Origin: a virus
IMG/VR virus record: IMGVR_UViG_3300025137_000003
Location: 1 to 53,781 of that record
Length of the DNA stretch: 53,781 nucleotides
Direction: 5' to 3' (one strand)
Below the pieces are notes generated by a model. The model ran no database searches. It was not told the DNA's origin and saw nothing but the letters and a program-made list of their open reading frames with translations. The position numbers and the translations under genes are program-made. Positions within the stretch are counted from its first letter, which is position 1; each line of letters begins with the position of its first letter. Below are positions 1 to 7,712 of the stretch, piece after piece.

Positions 1-99
1 ATTCAGATGGATATATATTACATCTTTATAATGGATATATAGATAATAATACTTGGGTAGAGGAAAGAGGTTTAATAAGACCTGATGCTAGCGGTTCAA
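1..99. repeat. Terminal direct repeat, left copy
   Basis: These 99 bases are repeated exactly at 53683-53781. The repeat lies inside a gene that reads through the join in frame, so it is best explained as the overlap left when a circular or circularly permuted genome is assembled as a linear contig. A true packaged terminal repeat would more often lie in non-coding DNA near the terminase genes. The unique genome length is then about 53,682 bp. Confidence 0.95.
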
Positions 100-341
100 G
101 AGCTTATACATATACAAATGATTTTTGGACTCCTAAGTATACTTATTTAAAAAGTTTAGGTGTAACTAAAATGAACAGAATTGTAGAGACAGATTCAAAG
201 CTTGCTACTTTATTAGCTAATCCAGATTCATATAGTCATAATTCACATTTAGATACTTCAACAATAGTAGTTGAAGACAAAGTAAGTAGTTACGCTTGGG
301 CTGACATAACACATAAACATATAACAATAGATTTGATATGA
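1..341 (+). CDS. Hypothetical fibre-associated protein, C-terminal part (continues from 53403)
   Basis: This is the 3' part of a gene that starts at 53403 and crosses the contig ends. Joining the ends (53403-53682, then 1-341) gives a 206-residue protein ending at TGA 339-341. The stop overlaps the ATG of the next gene in ATGA, a typical translational coupling. I do not recognise a family. The protein is soluble-looking and rich in Tyr, Asn and Asp, with no signal peptide or membrane segment. Its place directly after the tail fibre gene suggests a fibre assembly factor or an accessory tail protein, by position only. Confidence 0.85.
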   Translation, partial: SDGYILHLYNGYIDNNTWVEERGLIRPDASGSRAYTYTNDFWTPKYTYLKSLGVTKMNRIVETDSKLATLLANPDSYSHNSHLDTSTIVVEDKVSSYAWADITHKHITIDLI

Positions 342-1132
342 GTACATTAAAAAATTCAAATGTAAGTTTTGATGGCATGAGAGATGTTTTTGATACTATG
401 AATAGTAACGGAAGTACCTCTGCTTGGTCATTAAACAACCAAAAACATATTGACCGTTCACCTGTTCTTAATGGTGGTACAGGTGATGGGAAAGTTCCAC
501 TAACATTTAATGATGCTGAAGCTACTTCATCAACTACAATGTCAGCAGCTGATTTTAAAAGTGTTATGAAATTTGATAGTGGGGGTGCCACAGTAACACA
601 AGGTTTTAATAAAAGTCAAACCTTACATACTATTGCGGGGTGGGGAACACTTCATGGTATGTATGCTGCTAGTAAACAACAAATAACAAACAATAATAGC
701 GGTATTGGTCAAGTCTATGACGGAACTAATACCTATGACGGAACAGGTAACCCTTCAGGACTTAGTAATCAAAACTTTATACCTTTTACTAATTTTAGTA
801 GTAGTTTTAATTCTAATAAAGACATTGCGGCCATAGCAACTTATACATCAGGATTTACTGTAAGAGAAGTTAATCTAGTTTTTAGAGGCACAGGAGCTAG
901 TGCAACTGATACTGACTGGAATAATATGTATATAAGACAAGTAAATGATACTCACCTTAGTGGTGATGAAGCTTCTAATAAGCAGTATGTCTCAAAATTA
1001 ACAAGAGGTACCAATATGACAACAACAACTTATACAAATATTCTTTATGGTAATTATTATGTACATACATGGAGTACGCCTATCTTATCTAGCTTTACTG
1101 CTGCAGCTACAACTTTTGTTAAGTTTGATTAA
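338..1132 (+). CDS. Hypothetical tail or fibre-associated structural protein
   Basis: This 264-residue protein begins at an ATG that overlaps the stop of the previous gene by 4 bases. It is rich in Asn, Ser, Thr and Gly with few charged residues, a composition common in beta-rich phage tail and fibre proteins. No enzymatic motif, signal peptide or membrane helix is visible. It lies between the fibre plus its companion and the collagen-modifying enzyme, so a virion-surface or receptor-binding role is plausible. That is inferred from position and composition, and I cannot name a family. Confidence 0.8.
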   Translation: MSTLKNSNVSFDGMRDVFDTMNSNGSTSAWSLNNQKHIDRSPVLNGGTGDGKVPLTFNDAEATSSTTMSAADFKSVMKFDSGGATVTQGFNKSQTLHTIAGWGTLHGMYAASKQQITNNNSGIGQVYDGTNTYDGTGNPSGLSNQNFIPFTNFSSSFNSNKDIAAIATYTSGFTVREVNLVFRGTGASATDTDWNNMYIRQVNDTHLSGDEASNKQYVSKLTRGTNMTTTTYTNILYGNYYVHTWSTPILSSFTAAATTFVKFD

Positions 1133-1149
1133 TATGATACAATCTTATA

Positions 1150-2997
1150 ATGAAAAAATTAGTTATAAGTTTAAATAGAAGACAAGATAGAAAACAATTA
1201 TTTAAAAATAATAAGTTAAAAAATTATAGATACATAGAAGCAATAGATTATAAAAGAACAAAATTTTATAATACTATAAAATCTAAAAAGAATTGGATAG
1301 GTCCTTTTAATAATAGGCCTCTTTTAAAAAGTGAAATAGCTTGCTTTCTTTCTCATGCAAAAGCTTGGAAAGAATGTATTAATTTAAATGAACCTATTAT
1401 AATTTTAGAAGATGACGCAGTAATTAATAATAGTTGGAACGAAGATTATTATACAAAGTTAATTAATAAATATGATTTTGTATATTTACAAAGAAACGAA
1501 AACGAACCTTCAAAAACTGTTAGTATAGATAGTAGATTAGAAAGACCTTACTATCCTTATAACTTAACAGCTTATATTATAAAACCTCAAACAGCAGAAC
1601 TATTATTAACTCACATGGATAAAAATAACATGACCCCAGTAGATGAATTTGTACCAGAACTTATAACAGACAAGAAAGTATTAAATGCAGTAGCTTTAAA
1701 AGAAGATGCATGTAATCAATTATCTAGAGATGAAAGTCCTAGTGATATAGAACCTAGTAACATACATAGAAATTTTAAAGTACATCCTGTTACTATAGGA
1801 ACTGATACAAAAAAATGTGTTAAGTTAAATACAAGTGCAAGTAAAGTAGGTGTTCAAGTAAGAAACCTAGGAACAAATGTAACTTGGTTAGGTACAGATA
1901 TGTCAGGACCAGGTGGAGGAATGAAAGTAAACATACTAAAAGATTATGTTAATTCTCTTCCTGATACAGATATAGTTTTATTTACAGACGCTTATGATGT
2001 TTTTTATGCAGATGATTTAGAAACTATTACAGAAAGATATTTAGATTTTAATTGTAAAGTTTTATTTTCAGCAGAATACTATTGTTGGCCTGATGCTAAT
2101 TTAGAAAACGATTTTCCTATGTCTCCAACTAAATATAGATATTTAAATAGTGGAACTTTTATAGGAGAAGTAGGCGAGCTAAAGAAAATGTTTGCTACAG
2201 ATAATGTTAAAGATGATGGAGATGACCAACTATACTATCAAAAATTATTTTTAAGTAATAACTTTGATATTAAATTAGATTACGAAGGTTATATCTTTCA
2301 GACACATGAAGCTAATGCTACTATAAATGAAACAGGACAATTATATAATCCTGAAACTAATTGTACTTCTTGTATTTACCATGGAAATGGCGGTGAATTA
2401 ACTAAACAAAAGTTTAATCAATTATATAATAGATTTTTTCCAAAAGACGAAAATTTATTTATACCTCCAAAAGGTTATGAAATATTAGATAATGATATGC
2501 TTCTTGTAGATTTTATGACACAAGAACAATGCGAAAGATTAATGGAAATATCTGACAATCACGGACAATGGGGAAGTTTAAGTTATGATAAGTTTCCTGC
2601 ACAAGAAATTAGATTAAAAGAATTAGGTTTATGGGAAGAACTTAATACTTATTGGGATGAACACATAGTTCCTATAATAGAAAACTATTGGAAACCTATG
2701 GAGATGTATGGTCTAAGAGATGCTTTTGTTATGAGATATGCAGTTGATACACAAAAAGATTTACCTTTACATACAGACGCAAGTTTAGTAACAGGAAGTG
2801 TAAAACTAAATGACGATTATGAAGGGGCTGATTTATTTTACCCAAGACAAAACTTTAGTAATAAAGATATACCTGTAGGTAAAATGATTCTATTTCCTGG
2901 AGCAGTTACTCACGGACACGAATGTTTGCCTTTAACTAAAGGAACTAAATATAGTTTTACTATTTGGAGTTCTAGGTTCCCAGGAGATTCAGTATAG
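1150..2997 (+). CDS. Three-domain collagen-type lysyl hydroxylase / glycosyltransferase (GT25 + PLOD-like GT + 2OG-Fe(II) dioxygenase)
   Basis: The 615-residue protein has three parts. Residues 1-200 form a GT25 domain (MKKLVISLNRRQDR start, EDD at 87-89), the family of collagen beta-galactosyltransferases. Residues about 210-440 match the glucosyltransferase domain of animal lysyl hydroxylase LH3: GPGGGMKV, FTDAYDV (D280 and D283 as the metal-binding DxxD), LFSAE...CWP, YLNSGTFIG, DDQLYY and HGNG. Residues about 450-610 match the PLOD Fe(II)/2-oxoglutarate domain, with H541-x-D543, H590 and EGADLFYPR. Lys600 stands where LH3 has the Arg that binds 2-oxoglutarate. Such enzymes hydroxylate Lys in X-Lys-Gly of collagen and then add galactose and glucose. 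The gene lies two genes after a fibre with collagen repeats carrying exactly such lysines, so that fibre is the likely substrate. Family assignment is firm; substrate and activity are inferred. Confidence 0.9.
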   Translation: MKKLVISLNRRQDRKQLFKNNKLKNYRYIEAIDYKRTKFYNTIKSKKNWIGPFNNRPLLKSEIACFLSHAKAWKECINLNEPIIILEDDAVINNSWNEDYYTKLINKYDFVYLQRNENEPSKTVSIDSRLERPYYPYNLTAYIIKPQTAELLLTHMDKNNMTPVDEFVPELITDKKVLNAVALKEDACNQLSRDESPSDIEPSNIHRNFKVHPVTIGTDTKKCVKLNTSASKVGVQVRNLGTNVTWLGTDMSGPGGGMKVNILKDYVNSLPDTDIVLFTDAYDVFYADDLETITERYLDFNCKVLFSAEYYCWPDANLENDFPMSPTKYRYLNSGTFIGEVGELKKMFATDNVKDDGDDQLYYQKLFLSNNFDIKLDYEGYIFQTHEANATINETGQLYNPETNCTSCIYHGNGGELTKQKFNQLYNRFFPKDENLFIPPKGYEILDNDMLLVDFMTQEQCERLMEISDNHGQWGSLSYDKFPAQEIRLKELGLWEELNTYWDEHIVPIIENYWKPMEMYGLRDAFVMRYAVDTQKDLPLHTDASLVTGSVKLNDDYEGADLFYPRQNFSNKDIPVGKMILFPGAVTHGHECLPLTKGTKYSFTIWSSRFPGDSV

Positions 2998-3236
2998 TGG
3001 AAATGACTCATCTATTTTGGAATGCAATTTTAACTTTAATAGTAGCACCTATTATTATTAGTATTCGTAAAAATGAAACAGAAGCTAAAAGAATAGACAT
3101 ACTATTAAATAAAACTAGAGAAGAACTTGGTAGAGAGTATATTACAAAACAAGAAGCAAAAGGCGATATGGTTATGTTAATGGAACGATTAGAAAAACTA
3201 CATGAAAAAGTAGATAAATTATTTGAGGTAAAGTAA
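2997..3236 (+). CDS. Small membrane protein with cytoplasmic coiled coil
   Basis: This 79-residue protein has one hydrophobic segment (residues about 5-23, WNAILTLIVAPIIISI) followed by a charged helical tail with heptad-like spacing. The start is taken as GTG 2997, which overlaps the preceding stop. An AGGAGA at 2982-2987 is spaced 9 bases from it, whereas ATG 3003 would be 15 bases away. The form is like small phage membrane proteins placed near lysis or virion genes (a holin or its partner), but a three-segment holin candidate exists at 13677, so the role is open. Confidence 0.75.
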   Translation: MEMTHLFWNAILTLIVAPIIISIRKNETEAKRIDILLNKTREELGREYITKQEAKGDMVMLMERLEKLHEKVDKLFEVK

Positions 3237-3358
3237 TGGCTAAGAAAGAAGAAAAAGCTATTGTAATATCTATAGCAGAAATTAAAAGTCCTAAACTTTT
3301 TATGAAGCTAAAAAAACGAATGGGAAAAAAAGATGTCAAAAAAACAAAAAAGAAATAG
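3236..3358 (+). CDS. Small lysine-rich protein (40 aa)
   Basis: The ATG at 3236 overlaps the TAA of the preceding gene by one base (TAATG), and the frame runs 40 codons to TAG 3356-3358. About a third of the residues are Lys or Arg, concentrated at the C-terminus (GKKDVKKTKKK). Its last 26 bases overlap the start of the 877-residue protein. No family is recognised. The tight overlaps at both ends support translation. Confidence 0.6.
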   Translation: MAKKEEKAIVISIAEIKSPKLFMKLKKRMGKKDVKKTKKK

Positions 3359-5966
3359 CACTCGTAAAAGAGCTACTGCTAAAAGAGTAGACTACAGCAA
3401 GGGTGGGAGAGTTAATGCTAGAGAAGGATTTCCAATGAGAAAAGGAAATATAAAAAGGCCTATAGGAGTACAAGAAGAACCTATTGTTAGTACGCCTATA
3501 AACAGACCTATGCCTGCGACTAGACCAATAGCTAAACCAATGCCTAAACCTGTTACGCCTAAGCCAATGCCTAAGCCTATACCTAAACCTAGGCCGCAAG
3601 AACCTGTTGTTAGTACGCCTGTAACTAGGCCACAACCTGTTCCAGTAAGAGGAAGACCAGAAAGAGATGACGAAATTTATATAGATAGAGTTCCTCCTTC
3701 AGTTCCTCGTATGCCTAACGAGACTTCAATTAAATTTACTCCGACAGCACCAACTGGTCCATCAACAACAGTAATGCCTACAGGCCCAGGATTTAGTACA
3801 GGAAATAGACCAAAAGTATCTGATGTTAGAGATGATTATTATGATGATGTTAGAGATGGTCCTACTGGTAGAAGAGGTGGGGGCGGAAGAGGCGGACAAG
3901 GTAATACTTGGTGGTCTAGTAAAGGATACGAAAGTTTAGGAGACGCTATAGCAGATGGATGGAGATTTATAAACGGAACATGGACACAACAAACTGAAGG
4001 ACCTCCTAGTGGGCCTCCAAGTGGACCTCCTAGTGGACCGCCTAGTGGACCTCCTAGTGGGCCGGGTGAAGGACCAGGAACTCCACCTAGTAGTCCTGAC
4101 TTACCTTCTAACCTACCACCTAATTGGGATACCATGACGGATGTCCAAAAGAAAGATTGGTTTGAAGACCAACGAAGAGGTAGAGTTAGTGATACAGGAG
4201 CTAAAGCAGGAAACATAGCTACAGGAAATATACCTGATGGAACTGTTCCTGTACCTGATATGGCTTTTATAGGAAGAGAAGGAACAGAAGCTCCGACAGT
4301 AGTAGCACCTGACGCAAGCAGGGCTGATGCTTTCAGAATGAGATATCAAGGAGATGAAACTGTAAGTACAGTAGATGATGTTGCAACAGTTAGCCCAGCT
4401 AGAGAAGTAGATGGTGGTAACATGGGAGATGGTTCTGTTATAGACCAAGCTGCCGAAGCAGAAGCTGCCGTAGCTGATGAAGCTGATGTTAATTTAGCAA
4501 TCGCTGCAGATGTTGCAGATGCTCCTTTAATAGCTGATGTAGATGTTCAAATTAACCCAGGAGTTTTAGCTGATAGAGTTATTGGTAAATTAAGCCCTAC
4601 CGCTTTAGCACCTATTGTAGCTAATGCAGGTAGTTCTTTAGCAAAAATAACAAGAGCTAAAAAACAATTAAGAAATGCAGGATTACAAGAAGAAGCTATT
4701 GATGCTTTAGGTAATGACCCTGAAGATTTAGAAGAAAGACTTACAGATTTTACTGAAGAAGAAAGAGGAGTTATAGAAGGACTTCCTGAAGAAGCTTTAG
4801 TATCTAATCAACTTGATACTTTATTAAAAGGAGTAGAAGAAGGAGAAATTCCTATTTGGGCTAGACCTGCTGTAGCTAGTGTAGAAACTATGTTAGCTAA
4901 AAGAGGTTTAGAAGCTTCATCTATTGCAAGAGATGCTTTAGTTAATACTATTATTCAATCTTCTATACCTTTAGCACAAGCTAACGCACAAGCAATACAA
5001 GCTAGCGTAGCTCAACAAAGAGGAATAGAAGCTGCTGAGTCAGAAGCAAATGCTCAAAGAAAACAACAAACAACTTTAGCTAATGCTCAAACTGTTTTTA
5101 ACATGGACATGGCTCAGTTTACTGCTGACCAACAAACTGAATTATCTAATAGTAAGTTTTTACAGACTGCTACTTTAACAGAAGCTAGTAACGAGCAACA
5201 AGCTGCGGTACAAAATGCTGCAATGAAAGCACAAGAAAACTTAGCAGATGCAGACTTTTATCAAAAAGCACAAATACAAAATGCTCAGGCTTTTTTACAA
5301 ACTGATATGGCTAATTTAAGTAACCAACAATCAGCTAATGTTATTAAAGCTCAATACGAACAACAAAGACTATTAAGTAATCAGTCTGCTCAAAATGCTG
5401 CAAAACAATTTAATGCTACTTCTGACCAACAAGCAGAACAATTTATGGCTCAGATAGAAACACAAATTAAACAGTACAATGCAGGACAAATTAATGTAGT
5501 AAAACAATATAATTCACAAGCTCTTAATGCTGCTGAAGCTAGAGACGCTGCAAGAATTTCAGATGTTAATAAAGCTAACGCTTCTATTATGAATCAAGTT
5601 GAGCAGTTTAATGAGCAAATGAATTTTAACAGACAACAATGGAACGCTGCAAATGAACAAGCTGTAATAAACTCTAATATAGATTGGAGAAGAAAAGCAA
5701 ACACAGCAGATACAGCTGCTCAGAATGCAATCAATCAACAAAACGCACAGAATGCTTTTGGTTTGACACAGGCCGCACAATCTTTCTTATGGCAAGAATT
5801 AAGAGACCAAGCTGATTATGATTTCAGATGGGCTACAGATACTGCTAATAGAAAATTACAAGCTATGATGTCAGCAGCAAGTGCAGAAGGAGACGCAGCT
5901 AAAAACTGGTCTAGTAATTTCAGTAATGCTTCAAGCACTATTGGACGATTATTTGGGAGTGGATAA
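3333..5966 (+). CDS. Large low-complexity virion protein (Pro/Gly-rich N-terminus, Gln/Ala-rich helical C-terminus)
   Basis: This 877-residue protein is probably an internal or ejected virion protein. The N-terminus is very basic (MSKKQKRNSTRKRA). Residues about 45-110 are Pro-rich with KPMPKP-type and STPVTRP-type repeats. Residues about 215-245 carry a tetrapeptide GPPS repeat, and residues 370-420 are Ala/Asp-rich. From about 550 to 850 there is a long Gln/Ala/Asn-rich region free of Pro, expected to be helical. It opens the block of virion proteins before the muralytic protein at 9961, the place of T7-like internal core proteins. No enzymatic motif is seen. The start is supported by GGGAAAAAAAG just upstream. 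Confidence 0.75.
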   Translation: MSKKQKRNSTRKRATAKRVDYSKGGRVNAREGFPMRKGNIKRPIGVQEEPIVSTPINRPMPATRPIAKPMPKPVTPKPMPKPIPKPRPQEPVVSTPVTRPQPVPVRGRPERDDEIYIDRVPPSVPRMPNETSIKFTPTAPTGPSTTVMPTGPGFSTGNRPKVSDVRDDYYDDVRDGPTGRRGGGGRGGQGNTWWSSKGYESLGDAIADGWRFINGTWTQQTEGPPSGPPSGPPSGPPSGPPSGPGEGPGTPPSSPDLPSNLPPNWDTMTDVQKKDWFEDQRRGRVSDTGAKAGNIATGNIPDGTVPVPDMAFIGREGTEAPTVVAPDASRADAFRMRYQGDETVSTVDDVATVSPAREVDGGNMGDGSVIDQAAEAEAAVADEADVNLAIAADVADAPLIADVDVQINPGVLADRVIGKLSPTALAPIVANAGSSLAKITRAKKQLRNAGLQEEAIDALGNDPEDLEERLTDFTEEERGVIEGLPEEALVSNQLDTLLKGVEEGEIPIWARPAVASVETMLAKRGLEASSIARDALVNTIIQSSIPLAQANAQAIQASVAQQRGIEAAESEANAQRKQQTTLANAQTVFNMDMAQFTADQQTELSNSKFLQTATLTEASNEQQAAVQNAAMKAQENLADADFYQKAQIQNAQAFLQTDMANLSNQQSANVIKAQYEQQRLLSNQSAQNAAKQFNATSDQQAEQFMAQIETQIKQYNAGQINVVKQYNSQALNAAEARDAARISDVNKANASIMNQVEQFNEQMNFNRQQWNAANEQAVINSNIDWRRKANTADTAAQNAINQQNAQNAFGLTQAAQSFLWQELRDQADYDFRWATDTANRKLQAMMSAASAEGDAAKNWSSNFSNASSTIGRLFGSG

Positions 5967-5968
5967 GA

Positions 5969-7081
5969 ATGGGATTTTTAAGTAAAGTTTGGAAAGGCAT
6001 TAAGAAAGGTGTCAAGAAAATAGGTAAAGGCATTAAAAAAGTCTTTAAAAAAGTTATGAAAGGTATTGGCAAACTAGGCATAGTAGGTCAAATAGGGATG
6101 ATGTTTTTAATGCCGTATGCTATGCAAGGCTTAGGGTCTCTGTTTGGAACAGGAGGCAAGTTAGCTTCTTGGTCTACAAAACTATTAGGGCCTAACAAAG
6201 GTTTCTTTTCAAAAGCTTTGGGTAAAAGTATAGAAGCAATTAACACAGCAGGTAGTTGGGTTAAAGGTGCTTATACTAATGTAAGTCAAGCTATTAACGG
6301 AGCTATTGATAAAACAGGTAATTGGTTAAAAGGAAGAGGATTTACTTCTACTGATACTTTAAATCAAATAGGACAAGGTATATCTAATACAGACTTTACT
6401 GGTGCAGTAGGAGATAATAATTTTAATTTATTTGATAAAGAAGGAAACCTAATTCAAAATAATAAGTTTAGTAAAGACGGACTTAACTTAAATGCTTTTA
6501 AATCAGAAAATTTAGTTCCTAAAACAACTAAGTTAAACTTTGGAGATGTAGGTAATCTTACTAAAGGAATAGACTTAGACCACACAAACTGGTTAGAAAG
6601 TCTTACAACTAAAGATACATCTACGATTGGAAGCAACTTATTAGATAATGTTGAGATAGGAGATGTTAGTAACTTTATGCCTAAGCAATCAGAAGGTCTT
6701 TTAACAAACTTAAAGAAAGATATAAAAGAGTTTGATGTTTATGATTGGGGCAAGTCTAAATTATCAGGGGCTGTTACAGATGGAGTTTTTGGTGGTATTA
6801 AACAAGAAGCTTATGAAATGGTTGCAGGTGAAGCACCAACTCCAAATTACTATAACAATACTATTCCTAATATTATGAACATAGGACAAGACGGACAATC
6901 AATGGCAAACAGAGGTTACGGAGCAACTGATATGATGTTCCAACAACAAGGTAATAGTTGGCAAGGAACTTCTATGCTTACTACATCTTGGATGAACGAT
7001 ATTTTAAATCCGCAAGTAGACGCTTACTCTTCTTATATGAATAGTATGGTAGGCGATATGAATAGAAGCTACGGAGTATAG
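5969..7081 (+). CDS. Virion protein with cationic amphipathic N-terminus, possible membrane-active ejection protein
   Basis: This is a 370-residue protein of unknown family. Residues 1-36 alternate Lys with Gly, Ile and Val (FLSKVWKGIKKGVKKIGKG and onward), a strongly cationic amphipathic helix like membrane-active peptides. A hydrophobic stretch follows at about 40-62 (GQIGMMFLMPYAMQGLGSLF). The rest is polar. It begins 2 bases after the preceding stop in the internal virion block. An N-terminus of this kind would suit a protein that is ejected with DNA and binds or perforates the host membrane; that is inference. Confidence 0.75.
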   Translation: MGFLSKVWKGIKKGVKKIGKGIKKVFKKVMKGIGKLGIVGQIGMMFLMPYAMQGLGSLFGTGGKLASWSTKLLGPNKGFFSKALGKSIEAINTAGSWVKGAYTNVSQAINGAIDKTGNWLKGRGFTSTDTLNQIGQGISNTDFTGAVGDNNFNLFDKEGNLIQNNKFSKDGLNLNAFKSENLVPKTTKLNFGDVGNLTKGIDLDHTNWLESLTTKDTSTIGSNLLDNVEIGDVSNFMPKQSEGLLTNLKKDIKEFDVYDWGKSKLSGAVTDGVFGGIKQEAYEMVAGEAPTPNYYNNTIPNIMNIGQDGQSMANRGYGATDMMFQQQGNSWQGTSMLTTSWMNDILNPQVDAYSSYMNSMVGDMNRSYGV

Positions 7082-7090
7082 GAGAAAACA

Positions 7091-7711
7091 ATGGAACAAA
7101 TACCAGGCGAAGCAATGAACCCAGAAGCTGTTGAAGCTTTTGCGAATAGGCAACAATCTATTCCTGGACAATCTTTAACCTCAGACCCAGACCAACGAAG
7201 GCCTTTTGAATCTGCACCTGACTTCACAGATTTTAGAGAAGCTTTAGAATATGTATCTCTAGAATTATTAGAAGAAGAAGCTTATACGCCTATGGTTTTA
7301 GCTATAGGAGATGGTGTTACTATTACAGACTTAGCAATGCAAATAGGTTATGTAGGTTTTAGAGAAGGTAAATGGAATCCTGATTTAATGATGATGCTTA
7401 TGGAGCCTTTAATGTATTTACTTATGGCTCTAGCAGAAAAAGCAGGTATCAAATATAGAATAGATGACGAAGACGATATGAATTTATTTGATATGGAAGA
7501 CGGAGAAACTGACGAAGAAGAAACAATGTTAGTTGAAAAGACTAAACTTGCAGCAAGAGTTGCAAAAGAAAAGAAAGCTAAAGAATCAGGTTCAGTTCCT
7601 TCAGGAGCTTTACCAGTAGAGGTTATGGAAAAATTAGAAGCTATACCTGAAATGAGTTTATTAGCTAAACAAGAAGAAGAACCTTTAAGTATTTTAGAGG
7701 GAGGACAGTAA
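7091..7711 (+). CDS. Hypothetical acidic virion-block protein
   Basis: The 206-residue acidic protein is preceded by an AGGAGAAAACA ribosome site. The middle (about 95-115) is Met/Leu-rich (MMMLMEPLMYLLMALAEK) and could be a helix that packs in a complex. Residues 120-145 are mostly Asp and Glu. No family is recognised. Its position between two long internal virion proteins suggests a chaperone or minor structural partner, by context only. Confidence 0.75.
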   Translation: MEQIPGEAMNPEAVEAFANRQQSIPGQSLTSDPDQRRPFESAPDFTDFREALEYVSLELLEEEAYTPMVLAIGDGVTITDLAMQIGYVGFREGKWNPDLMMMLMEPLMYLLMALAEKAGIKYRIDDEDDMNLFDMEDGETDEEETMLVEKTKLAARVAKEKKAKESGSVPSGALPVEVMEKLEAIPEMSLLAKQEEEPLSILEGGQ

Positions 7712-7712
7712 G

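Noticed and set aside
3975-4075. GPPS repeat in the 877-aa protein as a second collagen substrate
   Set aside because: The period is four residues, so it does not follow Gly-X-Y and cannot form a collagen triple helix.
3839-4216. - strand frames opposite the Pro/Gly-rich virion protein
   Set aside because: Low-complexity shadows of a repetitive coding region; no start signals and no family resemblance.
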